Shown: positions 1 to 13,640, counted from the stretch's first letter. The stretch is DNA of 64,000 nucleotides from Prosopocoilus inquinatus (GCA_036172665.1 CM069870.1:28680001-28744000), one strand, 5' to 3'. A program made the numbers and translations. The notes: generated by a model from the letters alone, not told the origin.

Positions 1-1889
1 AGTGTGAATACGTAATGCGGCCGATTTTAAACTGTACAAAGTTTCTTTATTAAACTAAAGAAATCTTAATCTATTTAATTAGAAATTGAAAGACAATTTA
101 TTACTTGCGAAGGTAATAATAATATCCGGAAATAAAACGATGAATGACGGTGATGTCATTATTTAACTCATCCGCATTTTTTGCCCAGTAATTAAATCGG
201 TTTATAATTTGAAAATACCTAAAATTGTAATTACTTGGAGCGAAGTGGCACTTGTTTTAATTAATCCATGCGCTTTGTGAGCGGGTTTAAAATGTTTCGA
301 CTGTTACGATCTATTAATAGGCCTCATACGAATGAAAGAGACGTTCGTTTACGACATCGTAAAAAACTGACGTATATTAAAGTGACACAGGCAAGGCGGC
401 GTACCGTCCAGTCGTTAGCTATGCCAGCAGTTCTCAAACGGTTTGGTGAAAATCTTCCAATGCATTTTTCTCGAAAACTATTAACTTCATGTTAAGGGTA
501 CATAAGTTTCATCGTTGCTATTTATAGTGATTATATTTGCACACAGAGTAAAAGAACACCCTGTGTAACACGAATAATTTCTGAATACAGGTAGGTGTTG
601 TCTTGCAGTAAAATTAAATAAGATTTATTAAATAAATAAAGAAAGTTTGAAATAAACAAATAAAACTATATTAATTCCGGTAGTTTTGATACCGGAAAGA
701 ATGTTTGCTTTTTACATATTCCTATTATTTATTACTTAATAGGATACCTGAAATTCGTTAATCTCTATTTCAATTATAAGTAATGTTTCAAAGTGGTTAA
801 TTGAATGAACATCTATGTAATTATTTACATTCAATTAAGATAAGGGCTTATGTTAGAAATTGGATTTTAATTGCAATCGACCTACTTTAAAATGTCAACA
901 AATTGCAAGGCTCGTAATTTGAGCAGAAGTATTTTGTACATATAACATGAAGATAAAAATATTAAAATATTAAAAAGTTTATTTTGTTTATGTTTCGAAC
1001 CGTTAATAATATTTTCATAGCACTATGATTTTTAATATTCTATTTATGTATGGGGGTAGTTTTAGATAAGATACCGTAGAGCAAATGCTCTACAAACATT
1101 CTCTTAAGCACGTATAGCTACCTGTATGCTCATACGTATTAGTAGTTTCCAGCGTAGATTGTAAAAATGTGCAAACCTGATTTATACATAAAAATGTTTA
1201 ATTAACTCAGACGGTTTTGTTAAATGCGCATCTGGGATTTTCTTTTCGGAATTGTCTTCCTTATTTGCCAACCAATATGTATTTGTTAAGCGGAGTATGT
1301 ACAATTTATCACGTAGTCCCAAACCTGTGATTTCTTAAGTTCACTCTCTGGTTACATGCACATTTGGTGGGAAATGCCGGTGATTCAGAACTGGCTGTTT
1401 CAATGCTTCCTTTAGGAAAGACATTAACGAATGGTGTACTGTGTTTCTGACTTACCTTTATGTTTAGATCTATCAATATTTCAATGTTTGTCTTGTTTTA
1501 CTGCGAATAGAAACTTAAATAATATAATAATAAATAAGAACAATAGATTATATTAAGCAGTAAAAAAAATGAGGAAAATAGATAAAATATTTACGTTGTT
1601 TGTGGTATCGAAATTTATTTATTTAATACTTGGCAGTATTTTGTTTAACTAACCAGGTTTGTTTGAATTAGACGCGGTTTTATTAATTTCGAGGCCCTGG
1701 GCGAGAAATTTGCGGGATCTTTGGTGTAGAGGAAAAAGTTGTCTGTCCTCTTTGCCTTAGAGCAGAAAATATTATTTAAATAAATTTAAAAAAGTTATTA
1801 AAATAATTTGAAGTGACTGATACTTGACATGTTTCAATTTTTAAGATATGTCGTCAGTTGAACACTTGAAATGCAACTACGGAAACGAA
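1..1889. other. No gene recognised
   Basis: AT-rich; one 75-codon open frame at 268 with no homologue recognised and no splice logic. Confidence 0.4.
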
Positions 1890-2560
1890 GGAGTGTAATT
1901 GCGAAATAAAAATATGACTATGAAATAAAAAGATGACTATAAAATAAAGAAATGTGTATAAAAAAGGAAAAAAAATGATTAAAAATAAAAATAAAATATT
2001 TTCAAATCTAATAAAATAAAAACAAAAGACGATTATAGATGAAAAGTATAGGACGAAAATAAAAAGTGTAAAACTAAGAATAAGTCAAATTGATATAAAT
2101 ATTGACAACTTTAAGATTTAATCTGTAAATATTAAGGATTAAAATGTAAAATTACATAAATTCAACTTGAATAAATGAAAAAAAAAACAACAATAGTAAA
2201 TCCAAGTGATAATTAAAAAATAAAAAATTAAACGAAAAAAAAAACAAGAAACAAAAGATGACGAAAATAAGAATTATAAAAAAAATAATCATTAAATCTT
2301 AATGGAAAATATAATTAGAAAATAAAATCAAATCGCATAAATATGAGAAAATAACAATAGCCATCGATTGAGGGGATTAAAATGTAAAAGAAACTCAAAT
2401 CGAATAAATAAAAAAAAACAAAAGACGATCAAGTGATAATTAAGAAATAAAATCGTATCGAATGAAGGATAAATTGATAAAATAAAAAATAAAGTAGCGG
2501 ATAAGTTCGATATTTTTAAGATGCTTAATTAAAAAAAAAAGCGCTCGTACTCGTCAATTT
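1890..2560. repeat. A-rich degenerate minisatellite-like block
   Basis: Recurring AAAACAAAAGACGAT, GTGATAATTAA(A/G)AAATAAAAT and CAAATCGAAT(A/T)AA with no fixed period. Thinner continuation to about 3000. The same vocabulary occurs at 38540-39440 and, on the other strand, at 11720-12560. Confidence 0.5.
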
Positions 2561-3482
2561 TGCCTAATTATTGAAAAATTAAAACAACTGACACTCGCCC
2601 AGCTTTTTGCAAACTGTAGGCTCTCCTGGAAAGGGCAAAAAAATTAATTGAAATCCATGATATCGAACGTATTTTGAAAAAAACTGATCGTCTTGAAAAT
2701 ATCGTGTTTATCCGCTACTTAGTTTCCACGCTGTATTAAAAATTGAATTAAATAAAGTCAAATAAGAAATTGAAAATGCAAAATAAAAGACGATCGTTGG
2801 TGAAAATAAGACGAAAGTAAATATTCTCTAACATTCAGTCAAATCGAATTAAGAGTACTAAAGAAAAAATCAAAAGGGAATCAAACTGATAATTCAAATA
2901 TAAAATAGAGTCAAATTAGATCAAGTAAAGACAAAGTATAATCGGTTTATAACTGAAAAAAATGAAATAAAATCAAATAGAATCATTACATCTACACATA
3001 CTGTTTTAAGAACATTAATAAAATTTGAGCTAACCTATTAAATTAACGAAGTATAATGTGGAGAGTTTAAAAATTTAAAAACTAAATATAAACTGCAGTA
3101 ATTTTACTTAATCTTACTTGAACATATTTGAAAGTAGAATGCAGACAAGCAAACTTAAATTCTATGCAGAGGCAAAAAATATTGCAATCATTGAATCCAC
3201 TCCTCATATGCAGATATTATTCTAGGAATAAGAGCTGCTCGAAAATGTTGTTTCTTTAAGAGTACGATTTGTTAAGGACGTCTATTTGTTTTTATGTATT
3301 CTTTGTTTATATGTTTTACGATTATTATTTTTCTTGTTGACTGAATAGAGCTTCTAATATATTCATGATATACAGATTCGCAAATATTTTCGTGTTTATA
3401 TGATTTAAGCAGATATTCGATAATTTTAATTCTGAGTGTACTATCGTGGGTTAAAATATTGAAAAATTCATGTATTGCGCAT

Positions 3483-3553
3483 GGCACAGAGCCCTTAGAG
3501 CTTGGGGCCCCGGGCGGCTGCCCAGTTCGCCCGCCTGTAACGCCGCCACTGTA
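3483..3553 (-). mobile_element. GC-rich terminal fragment, hAT-like
   Basis: A 70-bp island (CAGTGGCGGCGTTACAGGCG... on - strand, with GGGCAGCCGCCCGGGGCCCC) in AT-rich DNA. Its start CAGTGGCGGCG resembles hAT termini seen in animals. No partner end found. Confidence 0.35.
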
Positions 3554-4706
3554 TGTAGTTATTTATTATTACATATATTTTTTTCTTTTTATTCTATTCT
3601 AAGTTGTTGCTCGTTGATAATTAGAATTGGCATGAAACATAAAAGACTTTAGAAGCTGAATATATAAGTTTTATTTCCCTTTATCTTGAGGTTTCGCAAA
3701 CCGGTTTGTTTGCTTTATTGAAAATTGAAGAAATTTTTTTTAGCAAGGGAGTCTTAAAAAAGAAGTGTGTATATAATTATTATGTAATTATTTCTAAGAA
3801 AGACGTTCTTTTACACACGGATTAATCCTTACTTTCCGCAAAAATTCAATCATGATCGGTAATCCCCTTTCCCCTTTGAATCACTCTATTTTTAAGACTC
3901 GTTTGGATTGAACCGCAGTTATTAACAGGTGAACTGTAAATCAATAATTCAAACATTTTCAAATTTTGCTGCAATAACAATAGAATCCAGATTCAAACTA
4001 TTCGAAACAAGATTTAAACTTTTAAGCGAAAGAAAGCAGTTATTGACTAAATTTTAAATGTGAGGGCCTCAAGCGTGTGATGCGATCAAAAAATTCAATG
4101 TAATTTTTGTAAAGCCTTTAGGAAAGTGAGAATTATTATTCATTTAGCGGACCGTACTTAAAATATTTTACAGTCGTAAATAAATCTACGAAATAAAAAA
4201 TCAAAACATGATGAAAAATTTTACAGTGTTTTCAACTAAAATGCACTAAATTTAAATTAGGGTATATCCAATAAGGTCGGTTAGACGATAATACACCGTA
4301 CCTATGTACAATCCTTCAATTCTCCCTAACTACTGTGTTGGTGAAAGCTTATTATTTATTACAAAAACAAACATGTCTTTATTTAATGCAAGAACTTTTA
4401 TGAAATGTATGGTAGAGGGTTAGTCTTATTAATGCGAACCTCTCTTTATTTTAATTAATAACAAATATAAAATGATAAAAAATAGTCTTTTTCAGTTTTT
4501 CAATAGCAAAATATTAGTATAATAGTAGTAGTTTTATATATACATGATGCTCATGGGAAGCCGCTATAATAACAATTTTTTTTATTTGAAACTTGAATTA
4601 GAAAAGTTTCAGGACCTTTCCCGTTCGATTTTATGGCAACGTCAAATTAATTATATTTTTAAAATCTCATCTCCCAAAGCCTACTATTTTATTAAGTGAA
4701 ATTGTA

Positions 4707-5371
4707 CAAGGTGGGGCAAAAAGATGTTAATGTTGTATGGGTGAATAAATATTTTTTTGACCGAGCATCCGAAGGAAGTTCTAGAGCACATGCGGGATTC
4801 CCTCAAGGTGTACGTTTGGTATGCCCTGAGCAAATTGGGAGTGATTCGACCCTTCTTTTCTGAAGAACAGACCGTCACGGGAGAGAATTACCTTGCCATG
4901 CTCGGCACGTTCATGGAGGAGAACGCATCATTTACCATTTTCCAGCGAGAGTACTTTCAGGAAGACAGCACCCCTACATCACTTACCATTTTCCAGCGAG
5001 AGTACTTTCAGCAAGACAGCGCCCCTGCCTATTACAGTCTGATGTTACCTGAACAACACGATCGGTAAACGCTGGATTGGTACAGATGGTCCTCTCCCAC
5101 GGCCAGCACGTTCAGCCAACCTGATGCCATGCGATTTTTGACTGTGGAACATGGTCAAGGATCGGGTCTACGCCAACAAACTTCGCAACTTGGACGACCT
5201 AAAACCGCATCACTCACGTCATCGCTGGAATTCCTGCCCAACAAAGAGCAGACCCTATAAGTGCATTGAGAGGGATAGGTGCCAAATTGAAACCCTGTAA
5301 CCAAATCCGTGCCTTGTAATTTAAAGTTATTAAATACCCATTTAATGTTAACATTTTTTTACCTGATCCTG
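4707..5371 (+). mobile_element. Internally deleted Tc1/mariner element with terminal repeats
   Basis: Ends match as inverted repeats for about 30 bp (TACAAGGTGGGGCAAAAA... against ...TTTTTTACCTGATCCTGTA), flanked by TA at 4705-4706 and 5372-5373. The transposase remnant (about 4757-5290, +) keeps the C-terminal catalytic part: YVWYALSKLGVIRPFF, FQQDSAPA, WIGTDGPLPRPARSANL, VKDRVYA. The DNA-binding half is deleted right after the left repeat; a TGA interrupts DF-LW. A 51-bp segment (4931-4981) is tandemly duplicated in frame at 4982. Confidence 0.75.
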
Positions 5372-5848
5372 TATAATTTATTTGCTAGTTTTTGCGTTAT
5401 TCATCCAAAAATAGAGAAAAATGAAGCTAACGCGAAAAAAAAAGAAAATTAAAACTAAGCAGAAATTAATTTTTGTGCAAGTAATTTATTTATAGATACA
5501 CTATTGGTATCGCAAAGACTGTTTATTATTTATAGTGAGTAACAGAAACCACACGAGTAAACGAAATAGCTATAGACATAAATCTGCGTTGCCAGTTGAA
5601 AGCACGAGGCTTAGGAAAAATGTCAGCTACGACAACGTACAACGTTGTAATATCTCTATTTCATTCCCACACATGTTACAATCAGCCTGACTTTCATGTA
5701 CTCACAGTAAAAGCATCGAAATTTGGTTTAAACTTTAATGAAAACACTCCAACGAAAAACGATGACTACTGCTATTTTTTCAGCTGTTTATGGCAACAAA
5801 TTTTGAAATAATTTCTTGCAACATTTGTATAGATCGATTAATTACAAT

Positions 5849-6051
5849 CTACACAGTAAACAAAATTGTAGTAAAATACGGGAGAGCTACAATTGCAGCA
5901 AATTTTCTTACAAATTGTAGGGCATTTTACTACACACACATGTTAAATTCGTGAAATTTACTACAATTACGTGAAAATTCTCTACAATTTGTAACTATAA
6001 AATTTTACTACAAATTGCAGTAATTTTTATTACACAGTTTCTTCTGTGTAG
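5849..6051. mobile_element. Short element with repeated ACAATTTGTAG motifs
   Basis: Begins CTACACAGTAAAC, ends GTTTCTTCTGTGTAG (short inverted ends); inside, ACAA(A/T)TTGTAG-type motifs with TAGTAAAAT recur at least five times on both strands. Confidence 0.45.
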
Positions 6052-8039
6052 CATCTATTTCGGACATTTCTAAACATTATTTATTTAACATACCCAAACA
6101 AAATATTTGATTGAAAATTTTATTGTGACAAAAAATTGTATGGATATGCTGATGTTTAGGAGGGTGAGTAGCATACACCACTGATTGTATAAATAAAAAA
6201 TTGAAATTGCGTAGGTATATTCATTTGAATTTTGAGATCGGAGAAAAACTCGTTTCTCAGTTCTGAATAATTCAATTCTCGTTCAAGCACGTAACATTAC
6301 CTGATTCAAGGTTTTATAATTTTCATTTCCGGAATTCTGTTTAAAAAAAAATCATTCATTGCAATATAAAATTTTATTTGTTATTCACGTTTTGCAATCC
6401 AGTAGGAAGTCATAAATAAATGTTTTCCCACATAAATGAAAGTACATAAAACTGTTATTGCATCTTATTGTAAAACTAATGAGATTATAATAGGGATGAC
6501 AGCAGTTTTTAGCGCTATTAGAAAGTATTATGCATTTCTTTTTTATCTTGTGTTATCTTGAATAGTATACAAGAAACATTCGTGTAATGATTGTAATAAA
6601 ACTAATGGAGCAAAACGTCGAATTTTTTTAACCAGATTGATAGTATATTTTTATCTTTATAGTTACATAAAATATTCCAGAGTTCTATAAAAAAAATGCA
6701 GTGTACAGACTCACGACAATAAAGTTGATTTTTCGTGAAATTTTTCTATACAATCCTAAATATTTTTGTAACGACTGTTGAGAAAAAAATACGCTGGCTA
6801 GAAAAAAGTATGTAACAGTAATTTAAACATTTACATAACAAATAACAAAAATAAAAATTTTCCATACTTAAGTTGTTCATTTTAATTAATAACAATAAAT
6901 GTTGCATAAAAGATTATGTTGCACGAATCTTTTTGATTATGTTCTGAGTTATCGTATTTATTTATGACACAACAGGATATTATTAGCAAACGATTACAAT
7001 TTTTCTAATTTGTTATATAAAATGTGGAAGGTAAACCGCAGGGAGAACTCCTTCCCGCAATTGTCACCAGTTATAAAACGAAGAAAAAAAAGTTCAAGTA
7101 GAAAAATAGAGAAATACAATGTGGTTTCTTACAAAACAGCAGGAAGTATCATCTTTTTGCCGAGGACGTAAGATTATTATAAATCTGATATATTTTAGAA
7201 ATTTAAGTAAAAAAATCATATATCTATTTATTTGGTAGGAGATATTGTATAAACTGCAATTCAGTGAGTTTTAAATGAACTGGGACTCTTACCGTTGTTA
7301 CGTCGAAAGAAAACGTATTTATTATTTTAACAAACAAGTGACACTGGAATCCTCATATAAATAATTTTGTAAGTAAATGTTCACAGTTTGCATGCAAACT
7401 TGTAAACAAAACTACATCTGCAGGTCGGTTAGGAAATAAATACCTAATCAAAATGTCAGTATTGACCCAATTAAACAGTACGTTACGTATGTACATATCA
7501 ATGGACAAGGGTTTATGATACATTACAAATTATAATTTATCAGATGTTAGGAAAATTTAAATAATTTCCTTATTAATACTTTTTGTACTAATGTTTAAAA
7601 TAAATAGATACAAATATTTTGTTTAACGTATTTAGCACATAATCAGCTTCATTAGAACGTATGCGTTAAAAAAAGTATAACTAAATAATTAAATTGCTGT
7701 TAGAATCGTATTGTTTATCTAATGATGATTTTTTTTTCAATTTCAATTTGGTTTCGATTGGAGAAAGAAGTGTTATATGTATATTTGCTGTTTGAAATAA
7801 TTTTCGTTGAGTTTTCCACATTTAAATTCATCAACTGCCTTAATAGAAGACAATCTAGACATAATTATCTCTGTAAGTAGTATTTTAATACCCTCAACAC
7901 GACTTTCAAATATTTCCCTTTCTTTCTGAATTCCATTGAAAGGTTTTTTTTTTTGGTCGAAAGTATTTTTAAAGATGTATTCCATCAGTTGCTGTTGACT
8001 TGTTCGGTAGTGTCAAAACAGTTTCGAACTTGTCAGAAA
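6052..8039. other. No gene recognised
   Basis: AT-rich unique-looking DNA; open frames are short and without features. Confidence 0.4.
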
Positions 8040-8640
8040 CTACTGATGAATAAAGTAGGATATCTGGTAAAATTAATATAAAAATAAATAAAGCAAAGGC
8101 ACAGGTTTCAACGTCTCCACTGTACCGTTTAAATGCGCGAGGCACTTTCCATCCTCGCGCTCATCGCACAGAATGAAGCGTCTGTTGTAAACTACCTTTG
8201 GTTATTTCGTAACAGAATTCCTATCAAATTAATAATTATGAATTAACTTTTAAAAAGACTGGTATAATACATTTAATTTATAGTAATTATGAAGCGTCTG
8301 TTGTAAACTACGTTCGGTTGCAATTTTTTTATTACGTAATAGAATTGCCTATATAGTTCCCATCAAATTAATAATTATGAACTAACTTTTAAAACGACTG
8401 GTATAATACATTTAATTTATGCCAATTATACTGCTATCACTGCAAAATGAATGCGTGTGTATTTGGTATGCTTTCGGTTATATGAACAAGCTTTTATATC
8501 CAGTCGGCCAGAACTGTAGAGGTTATTGTGTGTCGCCTATAGGGGGGACGGGGTTCAACTTGTTTATTGTTTTGCTTTTACAGCGGAGACACGTTAAAGA
8601 TTCGTATTTTTCACAAATATGACTGATTCAGCATATTAGT
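8040..8640 (+). repeat. Unclassified ~0.53-kb repeat, copy D (diverged, internal duplication)
   Basis: AGGATATCTGGTAAAA to GATTCAGCATATTAG; a ~117-bp segment (GAAGCGTCTGTTGTAAACTAC...TTTAATTTAT) is tandemly duplicated at 8175 and 8290. Confidence 0.55.
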
Positions 8641-9028
8641 TGACATGTTTGTCTTTATAAATAATTAAACTTTTTATCTTGGAACCAAATATATTTGCTA
8701 CCTTTTCCGATTCTAAACGGATATTAGTTATTAAAGTACATTTTTAAATTATTAATAGTATTCTACATATGATTTTAACCTTAACGGTTTTCGTTATTTT
8801 ACTGCATAAAATATTTTTTTGTTAATTTAAGCGTCTGCTGTTGGTAGTCAAGCACATATTTAACACTCACAATCAGTATTGTTCATTCTTAATTTTATTT
8901 AAAGCGTAATGAAATAAAATGCTTTGGTAAGCGAATATATGGAATACAAATATGCGTTATATTAACAATAATTTCGAAAAAAATCTTATTTGATCTCTTG
9001 TAGATTCAAATAAATTATAAATTTATTA

Positions 9029-9181
9029 CTGAGTTTAGCTCTTGTCCGATGAAATATGTAAGAAACGCTCTACGTTTTGCTATCGCTTCGTCACTCCTGA
9101 CGAAGCTGTCAAGCGGTAGCGAAACGTAGAGCGTTTCTTGCGACTTTACAGTTTCCGTTTTAAAGTTTAAAAACTAATTTC
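9029..9181. mobile_element. Short inverted insertion with outward hammerhead-like motifs and 14-bp TSD
   Basis: Two copies of one sequence joined head-to-head at 9088-9104 (axis CTTCGTCA-CTCC-TGACGAAG), each reading outward as TGACGAAGC...GAAACGTAGAGCGTTTCTT. Exact 14-bp duplication TTATAAATTTATTA at 9015-9028 and 9182-9195. The + copy has CUGACGA (9097-9103), stem II GCUGUC/GGUAGC, GAAA (9121-9124), palindromic ACGU stem III and a GUA site; stem I is cut off at the inversion. The - copy has lost C3. Confidence 0.65.
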
Positions 9182-9600
9182 TTATAAATTTATTAAATAA
9201 TACTTTTAGTATACAGGGATATTCATGGTGAGTGGCCTATTGGAATGTATTGGAAAGTATACCTTACAGGTCGGTGAAAATTTGTACAGGGTAATAACTA
9301 ATGACTGATGAACTATCCAAATAATACAAAATGTATTTTCGGAAATCGTTACTAACTGTAACTTTTATATAGATCGTCCCGTATAGTATTACATTTTTGG
9401 ATTCTCGAAATTCAGTTTATTGTATGTTCTTTGTTTAATCACTTCTGTACAAGAATAGCAACAACGTAGGGGATTAAAAGTTTCTAACAATATAGAAAGA
9501 AAAGGTATTCAAACCCGAGGTATCCGATTCAAAGCCGAAACGACTATGCAGTTTGTTCTATTGTTTATTGTATATTTTTTTATTATTTCCCGTAGAAGAC

Positions 9601-9675
9601 AAGGCATTAGAGAAATATTTTTATGCAGACGATACGGTTTTATTTGCATCTTCAAAACCTGTAGAAAAAGTGTAA
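9601..9675 (+). pseudogene. Reverse transcriptase YADD fragment
   Basis: KALEKYFYADDTVLFASSKPVEKV then stop: the catalytic YADD block of a non-LTR reverse transcriptase. Flanks are too decayed to read. Confidence 0.6.
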
Positions 9676-10562
9676 AGTTACACTTAGCAAAGCTGACACA
9701 AGAAAAAACCACAATATTTAATATTTTCTACTAAAACATCTCGAAAAATGACCACTAAATTATTAGAATTTTGAAAGCACTTTATTGTGGAGGATATATA
9801 CTGAAAAGCAACTTCAGCAAAATTAGTTTCTGCAATACTCTGCTTCAGAGTAATTTAAAAACTAATTACGAAATCGCAAAGTCAATTTACTATTCTAATT
9901 TCAACGCCGCGGCTGTGCATTGCTTTATCATGTGTGGCGGCTCACTCATACATATACTGTCTCCGCACAAAAAGGTGGACACTTTTTCTGATGTAAATTT
10001 AATCATGCTAAGAATTTTGCTGGGAGGCTGTAATTATGAAGTAACACTTATAGACTGGAAGCCAGTGGACTCTTTTGACAAAGAGTTTTATACCGGTTGA
10101 AATTTCCTGTGAAGATATTTGGCGCTTATCTGAATACGAAATCGTCGTTCTGGCGGGGCAGATCCGTGCGCCAGTATACTTAAAAAAATTTTGAAATTGC
10201 ACAAAAAGACGTTAAATAAAAGAGAAGTATACCTCTTCACATTTTAATACTTTAAATTTAACACTTTTTAAGCCATATAAAAAATTGATAGACGTCCTAG
10301 TCGAACGTAAGTTGCTGCCAGACCATTGCAAAGTTGCGTTCTTAGGCATCGTATTCAAAATGTTTTATATCCAATTACGGATGATAGTCATTATCTCATT
10401 TTGGAAATATTAGTCATTCAGATAAGGTAAAAATGGAAAATGACTTCCCTTAAAACGGTTAATTTGTTTGTCATTCGTAACAGTTCGTAATTACAGCTAC
10501 CCAGTAAAAGTTTTAGTGTTGTTAAATTTACGTCAAGAAAAGCATTCACTTTTACCTGCAAT
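9676..10562. other. No gene recognised
   Basis: A 109-codon open frame (9771-10100, +) has no conserved motif I know; it follows the reverse-transcriptase fragment and may be decayed retroelement. Confidence 0.35.
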
Positions 10563-10790
10563 TGCAATGTCAGGTCAAAAAGCGATAGTAAGATGTCGCT
10601 ATTTTATCTGTTCATCATTCTTACATCGCAATTGCGAATAAATTGGACAAGTCGTTTTTGTTTGCAGTGGAAATGTCGAGCTACGTCTCTGATGAAGAAG
10701 TCCCAAGCAGGGCTGAAACAGCTGTCCAGAAGCTGTTCGAGGTTTTCACCGCAATCAAAAACGATTTGCACAAAATTTTTCTAGAAAATT
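10563..10790 (+). mobile_element. Diverged single retrozyme copy
   Basis: Matches the 312-bp monomer from GCAATGTCAGGTCAAAAAGCG to the TTTTTCTAG region with scattered substitutions. Aligned ribozyme 10686-10732: the core is ATGAAGA (invariant C3 lost); the shifted CTGATGA at 10689 is out of register with stem I. Stem III palindrome and GUC (10724-10726) are kept. No clear target duplication. Confidence 0.75.
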
Positions 10791-11719
10791 TTGGTTGCCA
10801 TCTCTCAGCCTGCCGCAGCCAGTTGCAAAAAAGGTATCTTTCGTTGATCATCTCGGCTCATCTTCTATTGGAAGTCAGTGTCTACGTCCAGTTGCACTTT
10901 TTAACATTTTTAATTTATTTTGGTTTAATTACTGAAAACTTTGGCTTGTTTAAGGTCGTTTCTTCCCCGTATTAAATTTGAAACAAAATGAAGCAGTAAA
11001 TTCGAATAAAACCAAATAAAAGCAAATAAAAGACTAAACCCGGAGATAAAGTTAAATTGTAAACTGAGTGGCAGAATACGTACTATGTACTTCAAAATTT
11101 TAAATGATGAGGAGACTTGCTTGCTTCCAGTGAAATTATCAGTTTTCAGTTTCTGCATTTTTTTTAAATTACGTATTGCGGTATTTTTTAAATTTATTAA
11201 TATTTTGTTGTCCAAAAAGGGGTTCATTATGCTAACTTTCGTCTCTGTTTAGAGCTCGACCGAAGATTCGATTTCGGCAGTACCTGGTACCTACATACCA
11301 GTGCTGCTAATCAAATTGACAAAAAACCCTTTTTCGGCATAGAGTATTCCCCTAGAATTACCAAAATTAATCAGCGAAATTTAAATAGATCAATGTTAAA
11401 AATAGGATTACAATAAAACAAAAAAAATCATTAACATAATAAGTAAATTTATAAAATTTTTCTTCAATAAACTATTAAAACAAACAAAACAGAAGTATTA
11501 AAACAACTTAACCTTACACTTTGATGATGCACTTGGCAGCACTTAGAAGCAGTACTGTGAATTCATCAAATTCCGAAGTTCGTGCCTTTTAGAAAAAAAA
11601 AAAGAAATCGTATATTGAAGCCAAAAATCGTATTATCCCGAGATTAATAAGATGAATACTATTGAATAGAGAGAGATAGCGTTTTGGTCAGATTTTTTTT
11701 GTTAGCAGTTTTGTTTTTT

Positions 11720-12560
11720 GAATGTAACGCGATCGTCACTTGTTTATGGATTATTGCCTTTTAAGCTTTAAGCACGTCTTCAAACTTCCGTCCCTTTTTG
11801 AATTTTTTCTTGCAATCATCATTTGCTTCCATCTTCCCAAAGTATTCCTATTACTTTCTATTTTTTTTTGTAGTTATTGCCATTATTGTTTGAAAAAAGA
11901 CCGCCTTGCGGTAGTTTTCTTTTTCCTTTTTATTTATCTCCTAAAATTATTTTTTCCCTTCGTAAATATTACGATCGTCATTTGCTTTTCCTTGTGGTTT
12001 GATGTCGTGAAATTCACGATCGTCATTAGTTTTTTCCTTTTCGTTCTGAAATTAATCAAGAACTTTCTGCACTTCTTTCTCACTTCGAGAATAATCATAC
12101 GAAATTTTCATTGCATAAGTAAGATTTGTTTGTTTCTGTGAAGTTCCAGTTATTATTAGTCTTGAATGTTCGTTATTATATTTTGAATTTTAAATTTGCG
12201 CTTCGTTTTGAGTTCTTTTCTTCTGTCATTTGTTGTACGAGACCTTAATTTGCTTTTTCCTACTTCTGTCAGGAGTTTTTGTTTTTCTTTGATTGTCATT
12301 TTTTTAAAATTGTTTCTAATTTTTCAGAAATCAAATATTTATCTGCCATTTCTTTGGAAATTTTAATTTTCCACTTTTATCCTGTTTTTGAGTCATTAAA
12401 ACTGTACTTGGCTTTTCTATTGTTTCTGATTGTTTGCCCTTTTTCGTGTTATTCTCGCAAATTGCAGGGATTATCTTTTGTTCCTCCTTTTCCTTTTCTT
12501 AATCTGTGAACTTATTTTGAATGTTGATTATTAATTACTCCAACTTTTTTTGAGAAATTT
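11720..12560. repeat. T-rich block (complement of the A-rich family)
   Basis: Repeated ACGATCGTCA(T/C)TTG, TTTCCTTTT and similar; the two long open frames here are low-complexity Phe/Leu runs without family features. Confidence 0.45.
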
Positions 12561-12759
12561 TGAATATGATTTTTTTTTTAATTTATTTTCCTTCAAAATC
12601 CGAAATATGTTTGTTAAGAAATATTTAAATAAAAATTGTAGTGGTAAAAACTACTAAATACGCATACCATTAAAATTGTATGGTTGGCAACATTGATCTG
12701 AAGCAATGGAACGAATCAGCGTGAACAATTGGCGGTTTGGCTAGACATAATCACTAAGG

Positions 12760-13273
12760 GTCGGACATTTCTAGGATATCTGGTAAAAACCAGTATAAAG
12801 ATAAACAAAGCAGCGGCGTAGATTTCAACGTCGCCACTGAATGGCTTTTATGCCCGATGCACTCTCACTCTCGCGCTCATTGCATCAGAAGCAACCGTTT
12901 GATGTAAGTTACGTGTGTAACATAATTGCCTTTATAGTTTCTTTCAAAATTAATAATTATGAAAACATTATAATTCTTTAATGTAGCTTTTAAAAAGACT
13001 GGCATAATACATTTAATTCATATCAATTATAGCGCCGTCACTGCAAAAAGAATGCGAGTTCATTTCGGAATAAATGGATTATGTAAACAAGTTTTTATAT
13101 CCAGTCGACCAGAATTGTAGTGGCTACTGCGTGCCGCATAGATTTCTCGGGCTTCGACTGGTTTATTGTTTTGTTTTTACAGGGAAGACGCGTTAAAGAT
13201 TAGAACTTTTTCCGACTATAATTGCTTTAGTATTAGTAGTTCCTCGTATATTTAACTTCCGCCTAAAATGTGC
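12760..13273 (+). repeat. Unclassified ~0.53-kb interspersed repeat, copy A
   Basis: Starts GGGTCGGACATTTCTAGGATATC, ends CGCCTAAAATGTGCCCAGGTCTG. Flanked by TGATTAT (7 bp) on both sides. No terminal inverted repeats, no ORF; AT-rich middle with ATAATACATTTAATT. Confidence 0.65.
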
Positions 13274-13463
13274 CCAGGTCTGATAATCATCAACACATCA
13301 AGAAATGAAAACTCTAAAATAAGAAATATTTAGTTTCTTTCGAAGAATTTCAATTAAGAAATTGAAAAATTCCCTAGTAATGAATTTTTGCAATTTTTTT
13401 TCCATTTTGTTTGATTATTCCCAGATTTGACGATTTTATCCCTAAGTTGGCAACACTACTAGA

Positions 13464-13640
13464 TACTGACTAGTTTCGGTTTTTGTTGTTTCGGTTTCCG
13501 CCGGTTTCGGCCATAAAAACTGGTTCTGCCAAAGTTTCGGTTTCGGCCGAAAAAGAGAGCCGAACTTTCGGTTATACCACGCCACATATTTGTGGCCGAA
13601 ACCGGTCGAACCCGAAACTGAATCTTCGGTCGAAATCTAT
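13464..13640. repeat. TTTCGG / CCGAAA motif cluster
   Basis: At least eight TTTCGG or CCGAAA hexamers within 180 bp, on both strands, after ACTGACTAG. Possibly the end of a hAT-type element. Explains the two open frames that overlap here. Confidence 0.45.

Noticed and set aside
268..495. 75-codon frame with VRLRH resembling the Nos exon 1 block
   Set aside because: No YD(T/S)L, no donor at the right place, different spacing.
1890..2560. CRISPR-like or regular satellite array in the A-rich block
   Set aside because: Phrases recur without fixed period or conserved spacers; eukaryotic low-complexity DNA.
7500..7560. VYDTLQ peptide as a third Nos first exon
   Set aside because: No CLKN-type block before it and no donor in phase; a chance match.
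11740..12141. 133-codon hydrophobic frame as a membrane protein
   Set aside because: It is a Phe/Leu/Ile run from T-rich low-complexity DNA, the complement of the A-rich repeat family.
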